Assembly: GCA_030621845.1 (NCBI GenBank)
Contig: JAUXHA010000015.1
Coordinates: forward strand, 1 to 36,127
Length of the DNA stretch: 36,127 nt
Direction of reading: 5' to 3'
From: Spongiibacteraceae bacterium
Lineage (GTDB): Bacteria; Pseudomonadota; Gammaproteobacteria; Pseudomonadales; Dasaniaceae
Shown: positions 16,802 through 25,090 of the stretch, piece by piece
Layout of the letters: each line of letters opens with the position of its first letter
Numbering within the stretch: position 1 is the stretch's first letter
The notes under the pieces: model-generated
Seen by the model: the letters and a program-made list of their open reading frames with translations, nothing else
Database searches by the model: none
What the model was told of the DNA's origin: nothing
Translations under genes and position numbers: made by a program

Positions 16802-16877
16802 GGGTGATTAGCTCAGCTGGGAGAGCATCGCCCTTACAAGGCGAGGGTCGGCGGTTCGATCCCGTCATCACCCACCA
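16802..16877 (+). tRNA. tRNA-Val (anticodon TAC)
   Basis: Complete cloverleaf of 76 bases. Acceptor GGGTGAT pairs with ATCACCC, the anticodon loop is CTTACAA, the T-loop is GGTTCGATCC, and CCA is encoded. It is the first gene of a two-tRNA unit. Confidence 0.97.
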
Positions 16878-16909
16878 TGTTTTGAGAAAGTAGTACGTAG
16901 TATAGTTGC

Positions 16910-16986
16910 GGACCGGTAGTTCAGTTGGTTAGAATGCCGGCCTGTCACGCCGGAGGTCGCGAGTTCGAGTCTCGTCCGGTCCGCCA
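16910..16986 (+). tRNA. tRNA-Asp (anticodon GTC)
   Basis: Complete cloverleaf of 77 bases, close to E. coli tRNA-Asp. Acceptor GGACCGG pairs with CCGGTCC, the anticodon loop is CTGTCAC, discriminator G, and CCA is encoded. It follows tRNA-Val by 32 bases. Fragments resembling its 3' end recur downstream. Confidence 0.97.
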
Positions 16987-17009
16987 CTTTAAAAATATCA
17001 ATAAATCAG

Positions 17010-17032
17010 CCGCCCCTTGAGGTGGTTTTTTT
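17010..17032 (+). terminator. Rho-independent terminator of the tRNA unit
   Basis: CCGCC and GGTGG (one G-T pair) form a stem with a six-base loop, followed at once by seven T. It lies 24 bases after tRNA-Asp. Confidence 0.7.
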
Positions 17033-17050
17033 ATGCCTCGCGATTGCAGG

Positions 17051-17071
17051 CGGACGATACTCGAACTCGCG
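17051..17071 (-). repeat. Inverted partial copy of tRNA-Asp T-arm and 3' strand
   Basis: Its reverse complement matches tRNA-Asp positions 16958-16978 at 20 of 21 bases, covering the T-arm and half the 3' acceptor strand. The rest of the tRNA is not present next to it. Confidence 0.75.
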
Positions 17072-17085
17072 AGTGCGACAAATTA

Positions 17086-17160
17086 CGCCCAGGGCGGAAT
17101 TTGGACGCCCGTAGTTTAAGGGCGCCCCGAAGGGGGGATTCAAGCCCAAAGGCTTGAATC
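17086..17160. repeat. Cluster of hairpins between tRNA-Asp copies
   Basis: Nested short dyads CGCCC/GGGCG recur at 17086-17096, 17092-17110 and 17106-17124. A CCCC-GAA-GGGG stem follows, and then a perfect ten-base hairpin at 17137-17160 (GATTCAAGCC, loop CAAA, GGCTTGAATC). Such density of structure suggests a short intergenic repeat element or a structured RNA. Confidence 0.6.
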
Positions 17161-17165
17161 ATCAA

Positions 17166-17185
17166 TCTCGTCCGGCCCGCCACTT
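17166..17185 (+). repeat. Direct partial copy of the tRNA-Asp 3' end
   Basis: Matches 16970-16989 at 19 of 20 bases, including the acceptor strand, CCA and three bases of flank. The two copies lie 196 bases apart and bracket the structured segment, as attachment sites or a duplication scar would. Confidence 0.75.
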
Positions 17186-17207
17186 ATATAGAACACCGAA
17201 TCAACCA

Positions 17208-17226
17208 CCAGGGGCTTTACCCCTGG
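17208..17226 (-). terminator. Hairpin after the DUF3604 gene
   Basis: Perfect seven-base stem CCAGGGG/CCCCTGG with a five-base loop, seven bases beyond the stop of the DUF3604 gene. There is no clear T-run on the minus strand, so termination strength is uncertain. Confidence 0.5.
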
Positions 17227-17232
17227 GCAAAG

Positions 17233-19242
17233 TTAATTAGCCGGCGTATACCAAATTGGCGAACTCCAGGCGCGTTCCTGGATCGCTTTGCGCACTTCGG
17301 GACGGCTACAATCGGCGGGGCGCTGCCCTTCCGGCAAGCTGGCACACTGCCAGGCCGTATAGCGACAACTGGGGTTTTCTACCGCACGCAGGTAGTACAC
17401 CGCGCGGCGCGAGGGATCGAACTCCGGATCTTGCCAAACCGTACAGAGCTGGACAAAACCCGAGCCACTCCGCGTGCAGTTTTCGAGATTAACGCTAGCA
17501 CCATTATTGGCATCACCAGCAATATCAAATACTTTTTCATTGGTCACGCCCTTATCATCGACCCAGCCTTTAACCATCTGTAAGCGCTGCAGTGGCGTAC
17601 CCGGCAAGTCTGCAGTACCGGCATCCGCCAATGCCGAGGCGATAAACACTGGCGCGCTGGCGCTGCCTCTAGCGGGTAAATCACCGCCCATGGGCACACC
17701 CTGCTGATAAGCTTTGCTCAGCATATCCGGATCATCACACAATGAGGTGGAATAATCCCAACCGGCAAACAACCGCGGCTGAATGCGCGGGCCGCTGGTG
17801 CCGAAAACTTCCTTGCGTTTTGATGCCTTGAAAATCGCTTCACGGGAGTTCTCTTCGGCCCAGACGCCAATCAGGCCGCCGGGGTTGTTGCTGGCGTTAC
17901 CGGCCACATCACTGCTCCATGCAGTGCGCTCCTCAACGGTGTCGTCGGCTATCCCCAAGTGGCCAGGGAAAGTTCGCTCATTGACGCCGCCACCCAGACC
18001 ATTGTGGGTATCAGTGCTGGCACTCAAACCAAACTTAAAGGGGTTAACCCCCAAACGTGCCTCCTCCTTGAGGCCCTCTACCAAAGCAGTGCGTATATAG
18101 CTCGATTTAGACAGGCAGTTAGGACCGAGATGAGGTATCGAATCGGCAAAAGGCCCTTCATAGCACTCGCCAACTTCACCAAACATCACCGTGGTTTGAA
18201 AGGCGAAATTTTCAAATGCTTCAAAATCACACAGTTCATCCACCGCGCCAATCACATTGGGTAAACCATTGCGACACTCGGAATCACCCTTGTGCTGCAT
18301 AATTTCAATCAACGGCTCAACTTTAATACGCAGTGCCGCCTGCGCCCGTTGCTCCTCGAGTGAGCTGGTGCCGGGGTAGTCGACAGCGAACATCCGGCCA
18401 TTGCTGATATTAGAGTTATGGGGAATGGCAAAAACATCGCAGCCGGTCTCTGAACTCAGGCAGTCTTTATCGAGGTGCTGCCACAGCTCAGTGGCCCGGG
18501 TCGCCTCGATATAACTGATAGGATTGGGCGGCACGATGCTGTTGCGAAAGATCACATTGCGATGCAGGTTTGAACCCAAGCGCACCGAACTGTATTCATA
18601 GGCAATAAAGGTGGTGCGCTCACAGTTCTCACTGGTGTCGTTCCAGTCCTCGGCCGCCTGTACGGTATCTTGCCAAACCGCCCCCGCCACTTCCTTACAG
18701 CGCGCGCCATCCTCACCACACTGCGCCACATCACGCCAGGGCATCGGGCTGAGAATTCGAATCATCTGCTGCATGTCGCGGCCATAGCCCTGTCGATACT
18801 CCAGACAGTAATCCGACTGATATTCCGGCAGGGTTTCATCCGCGCAAAAGCGCTGCTCGGCAAAATACTCGGCGTGGTCGGTTACCGCCATAAAATCCAG
18901 CGGTCTGTCGATACGTACCGGGCGTGTGCCTACGGTATTGGAGGCGTCATTGGGTGCCAACAATAGCTCGCCACCAAAGGCGTAGCGGTAGGCGTCCTGC
19001 GGCGTGGTACGCACACCAAACAACCAGCCGTCACTGGAATAAGAGGTATGCACATGAAAATCGCCAAAATAAGCGTTGCGCTGGGGGTTGTTATCCAGGC
19101 AAGGAGCCTGCACCACCATCTCGGCCAGCGGCCGGGCTTTGTTATCACTCAGGTCGATTTTACCGCTATCCATATCGCAGCCGCCAATCAATAAGCCAGC
19201 CACGAGCAAGCCGGTAGAACGCATAAAAAACGTTTTGTTCAT
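17233..19242 (-). CDS. DUF3604 lipoprotein (PHP-like metal-dependent hydrolase fold)
   Basis: A 669-residue protein exported as a lipoprotein: basic start, hydrophobic core and lipobox LLIGGC with acceptor Cys22; the next residue is Asp, which in enterobacteria means retention in the inner membrane. The mature N-terminus has YFGDFHVHTSYSSDG, where His63 and His65 begin the PHP-type metal site, and later MAVTDHAEYFAEQRFC and FGLSASTDTHNGLGGG supply further Asp and His ligands, the DUF3604 signature. The reaction is unknown; phosphoester or similar hydrolysis is inferred from the PHP fold. DUF3604 genes often accompany DUF1329/DUF1302 genes, as here, but a strong terminator separates it from that operon, and two identical dyads lie in its upstream region. 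Confidence 0.88.
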   Translation of the reverse strand: MNKTFFMRSTGLLVAGLLIGGCDMDSGKIDLSDNKARPLAEMVVQAPCLDNNPQRNAYFGDFHVHTSYSSDGWLFGVRTTPQDAYRYAFGGELLLAPNDASNTVGTRPVRIDRPLDFMAVTDHAEYFAEQRFCADETLPEYQSDYCLEYRQGYGRDMQQMIRILSPMPWRDVAQCGEDGARCKEVAGAVWQDTVQAAEDWNDTSENCERTTFIAYEYSSVRLGSNLHRNVIFRNSIVPPNPISYIEATRATELWQHLDKDCLSSETGCDVFAIPHNSNISNGRMFAVDYPGTSSLEEQRAQAALRIKVEPLIEIMQHKGDSECRNGLPNVIGAVDELCDFEAFENFAFQTTVMFGEVGECYEGPFADSIPHLGPNCLSKSSYIRTALVEGLKEEARLGVNPFKFGLSASTDTHNGLGGGVNERTFPGHLGIADDTVEERTAWSSDVAGNASNNPGGLIGVWAEENSREAIFKASKRKEVFGTSGPRIQPRLFAGWDYSTSLCDDPDMLSKAYQQGVPMGGDLPARGSASAPVFIASALADAGTADLPGTPLQRLQMVKGWVDDKGVTNEKVFDIAGDANNGASVNLENCTRSGSGFVQLCTVWQDPEFDPSRRAVYYLRAVENPSCRYTAWQCASLPEGQRPADCSRPEVRKAIQERAWSSPIWYTPAN

Positions 19243-19280
19243 TTTTTATTTCCGTTGTTATTAATTATAAAATTTTATTT

Positions 19281-19293
19281 GTTCATCCTGAAC
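19281..19293. promoter_or_regulatory. Dyad operator candidate, copy 1
   Basis: GTTCA-TCC-TGAAC, five-base arms, ending in ACAT like the second copy. It lies 39-51 bases before the DUF3604 start. Confidence 0.5.
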
Positions 19294-19331
19294 ATCGCTG
19301 CTCCTGCGTCTCCATGCGCCCGCAGCATACC

Positions 19332-19344
19332 GTTCATCTTGAAC
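19332..19344. promoter_or_regulatory. Dyad operator candidate, copy 2
   Basis: GTTCA-TCT-TGAAC. With copy 1 it shares GTTCATCYTGAACAT (14 of 15 bases, one C/T change). Centres are 51 bases apart, close to five helical turns, so one dimeric regulator could bind both on the same face. Confidence 0.5.
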
Positions 19345-19350
19345 ATAAAA

Positions 19351-19382
19351 AACCCAGACTAAGAATACTCTTAGTCTGGGTT
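19351..19382 (-). terminator. Strong terminator of the YCF48-MMPL-DUF1302-DUF1329 operon
   Basis: A perfect 14-base stem (AACCCAGACTAAGA and its complement) with loop ATAC. On the minus strand the stem runs into six T. It lies just after the acyl-CoA dehydrogenase remnant and would end transcription from the operon before DUF3604. Confidence 0.9.
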
Positions 19383-19393
19383 GATGTCACACA

Positions 19394-19579
19394 GTCATTA
19401 GCGCCCTTGCCCTGTGGCAGGCCAATGGCCTTGGCTACCAGGTTCATTTGCACCTCGGTAGTGCCACCGCCAATCGACAGCGCTTTATTCATCAGGAATT
19501 GGTGCGTCACCTGCAGCTCAGTCGCAGAAAACTCGTCCCATTCCCAGCCGAGACCGGCGCTAATTGTACGGTCAGGCAT
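19394..19579 (-). pseudogene. C-terminal remnant of an acyl-CoA dehydrogenase
   Basis: About 62 codons read like the very end of an acyl-CoA dehydrogenase: LGWEWDEFSATELQVT, then the FAD-side motif SIGGGTTEVQMNLVAKAIGLPQG, which closes this family. Everything upstream (roughly the first 320 residues of such an enzyme) is missing; stops and the DUF1329 gene begin within 130 bases. The frame also runs past the expected end through the terminator, while TAA TGA is present one frame away right after GLPQGKG, so a one-base loss probably moved the stop. It seems a deletion scar: a full enzyme once ended this operon, right before the terminator. Confidence 0.75.
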
Positions 19580-19630
19580 GAATAATAGCCTGTCGATTGC
19601 CAGTGTCTAGCAAACCCCGGGACGATTCAC

Positions 19631-19694
19631 TAACTCTTGTTGGGGTTAATGCAAGACCCCGCAATAACAGCAAACAGTAACACAGCAAGAGTTA
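19631..19694 (-). repeat. Long-range inverted repeat after DUF1329
   Basis: TAACTCTTGTTG (19631-19642) pairs with CAGCAAGAGTTA (19683-19694) at 11 of 12 positions, with an inner GGGGT/ACCCC stem. It lies 12 bases past the DUF1329 stop and could shield the message end. Confidence 0.45.
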
Positions 19695-19706
19695 ATCAGG
19701 GGGCTA

Positions 19707-21086
19707 TTATCGACGCCCCAATTTACGGACATTGGTCGAGGAATAGTAATGGCTGCCTTTGGGTGGTGCGGTATAGTCCAGCGGAGCACTGTCGTTGACC
19801 AGGCGAATAACGATATAACCACCAGCGCGTAATTCATGGAACATCATGGCTCTGTTTACGTAGCCCTTAACATTGTATTCATAGATTGAATTAATCAGTA
19901 CCACCTTCCACAATTCACCCCGACCATCATAATTTTCGGTCATCACAATATTCCAGCTATCCTCGTCAACATAAAAACGCCGCTTGCCGTAGATATGTCG
20001 TTTGCCCTCTTTTAAATTAGCCTCGACTACCCAGACCCGATGCTTCTCATAACGAATATAATCGGGATTAACATGATAGGCAGGTAACAGCTCATCGTAA
20101 CTGAGGCCTTGCTGGTCAAACTTGTAATTGTGGAAGGGTATAAAGAGTTCCTGTTTGTCCTTCAGTGTCCAGCTGAATCGATCCATCGCGCCATTAAAAC
20201 CGAGCGTGTCGTCAACAGTAATAAATCCACCGGGGCCATCAGGGGTATCGTAACCGACAGTGGGCGCACGTCGTACGCGCCTGGAACCTGGCAGGTAGCG
20301 CCAGACCTCCCGGGCATTGGTCGCATAATCGTAGGGGTCTAAAACTGAAGTAATGGTGCCCTTGTCCCGCACCGGCTTATCGACATTAGTCATCACATAG
20401 GCCGCATAAATACCCAGGTCCTTTTCCAGAACCCCTACTTTATTATCGGGATTGGCATAGGGATACTCCGAAACGATTGACGTTTTGCGCACTGACCGAC
20501 TGCCATTACTAAAAACAGCGATATCGGAATAGGTGCCAACCATCGTATAGTTGGGGCCACTGGTACGTGTATTCCAAATCACCTCGGCCCCGGTTTTTGG
20601 AATAGGGAAGGCCACTGATCCAGTAAAGCCTTCGATGCCATCCTCGCCATTAAAGAGCGCAGTATGGACTGCGTTGTACTTCAACTTTTCATTATAAATA
20701 TCTAAATAACGACCATCGCGGTGCGTCGGGTAGATATTCATTTTGAAGGTCTCAGGGTAGGTCGCAAACATGGCTTCCAGAGCCGGATTCAAAAATTCCT
20801 CGTACTGCTTTCGATTCTCTGCGGTGACGGTGAACAAAACAGGATCATCGGCATAGGGGTCGGGATAAGCGGTGCCCGGACCGTCATACTTTAGGTTTTC
20901 TGGCAGGCCCAGCATGCTGCCAGTATAGGCGGGTATGCTGCCGTCGGCATTAGCCGCTGGATTGGCACCGACAGCGGTAAGCGTGTCTCCCAGTGCGGCG
21001 GCCTCCTGTTCAGGAACTTTTGCCCAGGCAGAACCCAGCGACAACTGGGCAGCGATCAGTAAGAGGAAAAAATAAAGATTAGTCAC
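19707..21086 (-). CDS. DUF1329 periplasmic protein
   Basis: A 459-residue DUF1329 protein with a signal peptide ending LGSAWA. GTG 21086 is chosen because AAAGGAG lies exactly 7 bases upstream; the frame stays open another 28 codons into DUF1302. Characteristic stretches: VGANPAANADGSIPAYTGS at the mature start, the repeated aromatic turns in the middle, YDYATNAREVWRYLPGSRRVRRAP, and the C-terminal YVDEDSWNIVMTENYDGRGE. DUF1329 proteins are almost always encoded beside DUF1302 barrels; here the gap is 13 bases. The C-terminal half reads like the curved sheet of LolA/LolB-type lipid carriers, so a periplasmic shuttle for a hydrophobic ligand is my inference. Last intact gene of the operon. Confidence 0.92.
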   Translation of the reverse strand: MTNLYFFLLLIAAQLSLGSAWAKVPEQEAAALGDTLTAVGANPAANADGSIPAYTGSMLGLPENLKYDGPGTAYPDPYADDPVLFTVTAENRKQYEEFLNPALEAMFATYPETFKMNIYPTHRDGRYLDIYNEKLKYNAVHTALFNGEDGIEGFTGSVAFPIPKTGAEVIWNTRTSGPNYTMVGTYSDIAVFSNGSRSVRKTSIVSEYPYANPDNKVGVLEKDLGIYAAYVMTNVDKPVRDKGTITSVLDPYDYATNAREVWRYLPGSRRVRRAPTVGYDTPDGPGGFITVDDTLGFNGAMDRFSWTLKDKQELFIPFHNYKFDQQGLSYDELLPAYHVNPDYIRYEKHRVWVVEANLKEGKRHIYGKRRFYVDEDSWNIVMTENYDGRGELWKVVLINSIYEYNVKGYVNRAMMFHELRAGGYIVIRLVNDSAPLDYTAPPKGSHYYSSTNVRKLGRR

Positions 21087-21099
21087 AGCTACACTCCTT

Positions 21100-22728
21100 T
21101 TAGAAACTGTATTTAACGGTTGCGGCAATATTATCCCGATCTTTGAGCAGGTTATCTGTACCCCCGTCAAAGTAATTGGAATAGGAAATGTTCAAGGTGG
21201 TGTTGTTCAGGTAAATACCGGTCAGGCCAATATTTACCACCTTGGCATCCTCAAAATGTTGAATCTCCTGAACAATTCCTTCCATATCATGCTTCATATA
21301 AACCGGCACTTTTAGATCCCAACCCTGAAATACATTGTTATAGGAAAACTCTGCCAGGAAAGAATATCCCCAGGCATGATCATCACCAATTAATTTATCA
21401 CCATCGGCAGATGTCACCTCGGAATAAAAGCCCTCAAAGATCAGTACCGTGTCATCGGCGAGAAAGCTCGGGCCAAATACATGCGAACCACCGAGCTGGA
21501 ATTTGGCAAGGTTTTCCCGTTCGGGATCACCCACATCATTGACCATTGGGGTGCCGTCGAGAAACGACAGCTCACCTTGTACATTGGTCTCACCAATCAC
21601 GGTGGTAAAGCTGATAGCAGTGGCCTTAATATCTTCGTAATAGCGCAGGATATAATCCTGCGGTACCCGAAAACCGGCGATATCAACATAACTGAGCACA
21701 AAAGAGGGTTTTTTATCGTGACCAACCGCGTGGTAGAGGCCGATATCCCAATTGCTCTCTGTGACATAATGAAATGCTACACCCCACTGCCCGGAATCAC
21801 TGGCATTGTCATCGGAGCCACGCAGCACAGCGTTTAACTGGTATTCATTACCCCCGGCAAATTCTGGCGTTGGAATCAGGAACGAATGAGCACCCGGGCC
21901 GACCTGGTCATTGGTCGAATAATAACTACCGACACCATTGAGCTCACTCTCCAGCCATTCATACTGGTAGTAAGATTCAAAAGTCAGATTATCAACTACA
22001 TCGACCTGTAGATAAACAGCACCGGTAGGCAGGAAAATTTCCTTTACTTCTACCCCCGGTGTATTAGCCGCTGTTGCATCCATCCGGTTCTGGATACCAT
22101 TAATGCCCTGGTAAAAGGTCGATTCACCCCAGTTAATCACCTGTCGGCCTAGCCGTAAATCGAGCAGTCGATCACCCGGTATTTCCCAGGTCGCGTAGGC
22201 AAAGTAATCGAGTATGCGCAGATCATCGCCATGCTGGTCTACGGTCTGGTCGGGGAAATCACCGCGATTGGAATCGCCACCATAGAGTTTGCCACTGTTG
22301 TAACTGATATAACCAAACGCATCGAGGTCGCTATCATCGTGGTACACAGTATCGTAAAAAACTTTGCCACGAACAAAAAACCCATAATTTTTCCAGTTCA
22401 AATCCATATCGACCAGCAAGGTCAGGCGATTGGATATCAGACCGGTATCGAAATTATTATTACCATCATTGCCATTAATTAGCAGCGTCTGGTCCTGCGC
22501 GTAAGAGGGCTGGGTGACAGGAAGCAATGGATCATCCTGTAACTGCTCAATAAATCGCTTGCCGGTAATATTATTGTCACGATCCTCTACCCGCCACTGG
22601 GCGCCGTAGGTAACCGTAGAGTCAACCGCCAGCGAAAAATCACTGTCGTTAAATTCAAAATCCATCGCCTGGGCGGTTAACGGCAAGGCGATAAAAAACC
22701 AGCCCAGAAGTTTGTTGCTATTTTTCAT
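21100..22728 (-). CDS. DUF1302 outer-membrane beta-barrel protein
   Basis: A 542-residue protein with signal peptide (MKNSNKLLGW through ALPLTAQA), an N-terminal region starting MDFEFNDSDFSLAVDSTVTYG, then many amphipathic strands and a terminal AATVKYSF with Phe at the end. DLRLGRQVINWGESTFYQGING is the DUF1302 signature. These are outer-membrane proteins of unknown substrate; the barrel size recalls FadL-type hydrophobe channels. AAGGAA lies 5 bases before the ATG. The first 11 bases overlap the end of the MMPL gene, so translation is coupled. The order MMPL, DUF1302, DUF1329 gives inner membrane, outer membrane and periplasm parts from one message. Confidence 0.92.
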   Translation of the reverse strand: MKNSNKLLGWFFIALPLTAQAMDFEFNDSDFSLAVDSTVTYGAQWRVEDRDNNITGKRFIEQLQDDPLLPVTQPSYAQDQTLLINGNDGNNNFDTGLISNRLTLLVDMDLNWKNYGFFVRGKVFYDTVYHDDSDLDAFGYISYNSGKLYGGDSNRGDFPDQTVDQHGDDLRILDYFAYATWEIPGDRLLDLRLGRQVINWGESTFYQGINGIQNRMDATAANTPGVEVKEIFLPTGAVYLQVDVVDNLTFESYYQYEWLESELNGVGSYYSTNDQVGPGAHSFLIPTPEFAGGNEYQLNAVLRGSDDNASDSGQWGVAFHYVTESNWDIGLYHAVGHDKKPSFVLSYVDIAGFRVPQDYILRYYEDIKATAISFTTVIGETNVQGELSFLDGTPMVNDVGDPERENLAKFQLGGSHVFGPSFLADDTVLIFEGFYSEVTSADGDKLIGDDHAWGYSFLAEFSYNNVFQGWDLKVPVYMKHDMEGIVQEIQHFEDAKVVNIGLTGIYLNNTTLNISYSNYFDGGTDNLLKDRDNIAATVKYSF

Positions 22729-25090
22729 TACGTTTCCTTGCAGGTAAAAGATAACTGGCCAGTGCCGGTAACAGTGTCAGTGCACCGACCATATTCAGCA
22801 AAAACATAAAAGTCAGTAACTTACCCATATCGGCCTGGAACTTGATCGGCGACCATATCCAGGTGGCCACACCAATGGCCAGGGTAATACCGGTAAAGGC
22901 AACAGCCTTACCGGTTGAGTAGAGGGTTTTTTCATAGGCCTGCACCAGGTTCAGGCCCTCGTCCAGGTAACGAGACAATCGCGCATAAATATAAATGCCG
23001 TAGTCCACGCCAACCCCTACGCCCAAAGCAATAACCGGCAGGGTCGCCACCTTCACACCGATACCCAGCTCCGCCATCAGCGCCTGGCAAAGGATCGAGG
23101 TCAATGCCAGCGGCGCCAGGATGCAAATAACCGCCCGTAGTGAGCCAAAACTGACAAAGATCAACAGGGTGACCACACCGTAAACCAGGTACAGCATTTT
23201 TAATTGCGAATCGGCGATTTCCTGATTGGCGGCAGCCTCCACCCCGGCATTACCTGCAGCGGGGACAAAGCGTATAGTCTCGCTGTCATGCTCGTCAGCA
23301 TAAGCTTCTACCGCCGCCATCACTCGTGTCAGTGTTTCAGCCTTGTGGTCGCTAAGGAAAATCGCCACCGGTGACAGGCTGCAATTGCGGTTCATTAATT
23401 GTTCCGGCATTGGATTAAACGAGGAATTAAGTGCAGCCTGGTTGCGGGTGATGGCCGACCATTTGAGATTACCCTCGTTATAGCCGCTCAGAACCAATTT
23501 TGATACCGTACTGGAAGCCATCACCGATTCAACGCCGGGCACATTTTCCATGACCCAGGTAAACTCATCGATCAAGTTCATGTTGTCATACTGGGAGCAG
23601 GCCTCAGCTTCAGTCTCGACCATAATCACCAGTACGTCAGAGCTGGTCGAATAATGCTTGGTGATATAAGCACTATCAAGGTTATACCGTGAATCAGGGT
23701 GCAACTCCGGCGCCCCTGCATCCAGGTCGCCAATCTGTAAACGTTGACCGCCGTGAAGGCCCACCGCAGCCAGCACCGCAGCCACCAGCAGCAACCAGCG
23801 GGCACCCGATCGCGAAGCGCTGAGTGACAGGTACTGCCAATGGAGTTTTTTCTGCTCAGGTCCCGCACGCAGGTGCTTGACACTTCTTTTACCCAAGCCC
23901 AGATACGACATAATAACGGGCAATAACACCAGGTTGGTCAGGATAATCACCGCAACGCCGACACTGGCGGCAACCCCGAGCTCGCGAATCACTCCGATGG
24001 GAATCATTAGCATGGTTAAGAAGCCTGCGGCATCCGATACCAGGGCAGTAATTCCCGGCACATAGAGATTACGGAAGGCCAGTCGTGCAGCATTCGTTTT
24101 GCTAGTATCCGCGCTGGAATTTACCGCTATCGCATTGATCACCTGCACCCCATGGCTAACCCCAATAGCAAATACCAGGAAAGGCACCAGAATAGAATAG
24201 GCGTTCATGCCATAACCCAGGGTATGCAACAGCCCGAGCTGCCAGGTCACTGCGGTGAGTGAGCACAATAGAATCGCCCCTGTCGCGATAGCGCTGCGAG
24301 AATAAACTACCAGCAGGAGCACCGTTATCAGGATGGTGATAATCGCGAACAGCACAATTGCTCGGATGCCGTCGAGTAAATCCCCCACCATCTTGGCAAA
24401 ACCAACAATCCGGATGGTCACTTTTTCGCCCTGGTACTTGTCCCGAATGTCTCGCTCAAGCTGGGCGGAAAAGGCCCAGTAATCCATCGGCTCACCCGTG
24501 CGAGGGTCTCGATCAAACAATGGCGCCTCGACAATACTGGAGCGGTAATCATTGGCAACTAATCGACCCGACTCACCGGAGCGTAATAAATTCTCCCGCA
24601 AACGCTCCATTGACTGGGGACTGCCGTCATAATCCCCATCGATCAGCTTATCCCCCTCAAAACCCTCTTCTGTGACTTCAATCCAGCGTACATTAGGCGT
24701 CCACAATGAACGCATACGATTGCGATCAACCCCTGGCAGATAAAATAACTCATCGGTAATCTGGCGAATAATCTCCAGATACTCCGGATCAAAGATATCC
24801 CCCTCATTGGCCTGTACAGCAATCTGTATGGTGGTGCCGGCAGCGCCCAGGTCTTCGATATGACGCATCATCGCCTGAATATAAGGGTGTTCCATGGGGA
24901 TCATTTTTTCGAAACTGGCATCGGGCGTCAGCTTCGAAGACTGCCATCCCAGGCCGAGGGTAAGCAGCAAAAACAGCAGCAGTAATATACCCCGGTGGCT
25001 GAATATCCAATGTTCCACCTTGGGGATTTCCTCACCCCATCGGTAGGTGTTCAGTGGCTGCGCTTTACCCGGAGGTCTATTCATCATCAT
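22718..25090 (-). CDS. MMPL/RND family lipid-type transporter
   Basis: A 790-residue inner-membrane protein with two RND repeats: TM1 (about residues 33-50), a large periplasmic loop, five clustered TM segments around GVSHGVQVINA (about residue 313), then a second copy with GVGVGVDYGIYIYARL near 692. It has 12 predicted membrane segments. The length is that of MMPL/HpnN-like RND proteins (exporters of lipids or hopanoids), not of 1000-residue drug pumps, and no periplasmic adaptor gene is present. The start is one of three ATG codons in a row (25090, 25087, 25084) that overlap the YCF48 stop, in a GAT/ATG repeat; translational coupling is likely. Direction of transport is not known. Confidence 0.9.
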   Translation of the reverse strand: MMMNRPPGKAQPLNTYRWGEEIPKVEHWIFSHRGILLLLFLLLTLGLGWQSSKLTPDASFEKMIPMEHPYIQAMMRHIEDLGAAGTTIQIAVQANEGDIFDPEYLEIIRQITDELFYLPGVDRNRMRSLWTPNVRWIEVTEEGFEGDKLIDGDYDGSPQSMERLRENLLRSGESGRLVANDYRSSIVEAPLFDRDPRTGEPMDYWAFSAQLERDIRDKYQGEKVTIRIVGFAKMVGDLLDGIRAIVLFAIITILITVLLLVVYSRSAIATGAILLCSLTAVTWQLGLLHTLGYGMNAYSILVPFLVFAIGVSHGVQVINAIAVNSSADTSKTNAARLAFRNLYVPGITALVSDAAGFLTMLMIPIGVIRELGVAASVGVAVIILTNLVLLPVIMSYLGLGKRSVKHLRAGPEQKKLHWQYLSLSASRSGARWLLLVAAVLAAVGLHGGQRLQIGDLDAGAPELHPDSRYNLDSAYITKHYSTSSDVLVIMVETEAEACSQYDNMNLIDEFTWVMENVPGVESVMASSTVSKLVLSGYNEGNLKWSAITRNQAALNSSFNPMPEQLMNRNCSLSPVAIFLSDHKAETLTRVMAAVEAYADEHDSETIRFVPAAGNAGVEAAANQEIADSQLKMLYLVYGVVTLLIFVSFGSLRAVICILAPLALTSILCQALMAELGIGVKVATLPVIALGVGVGVDYGIYIYARLSRYLDEGLNLVQAYEKTLYSTGKAVAFTGITLAIGVATWIWSPIKFQADMGKLLTFMFLLNMVGALTLLPALASYLLPARKRNEK

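Noticed and set aside
17037..17190. Functional second tRNA-Asp gene
   Set aside because: Only T-arm and 3' acceptor fragments are found; no anticodon arm or 5' half.
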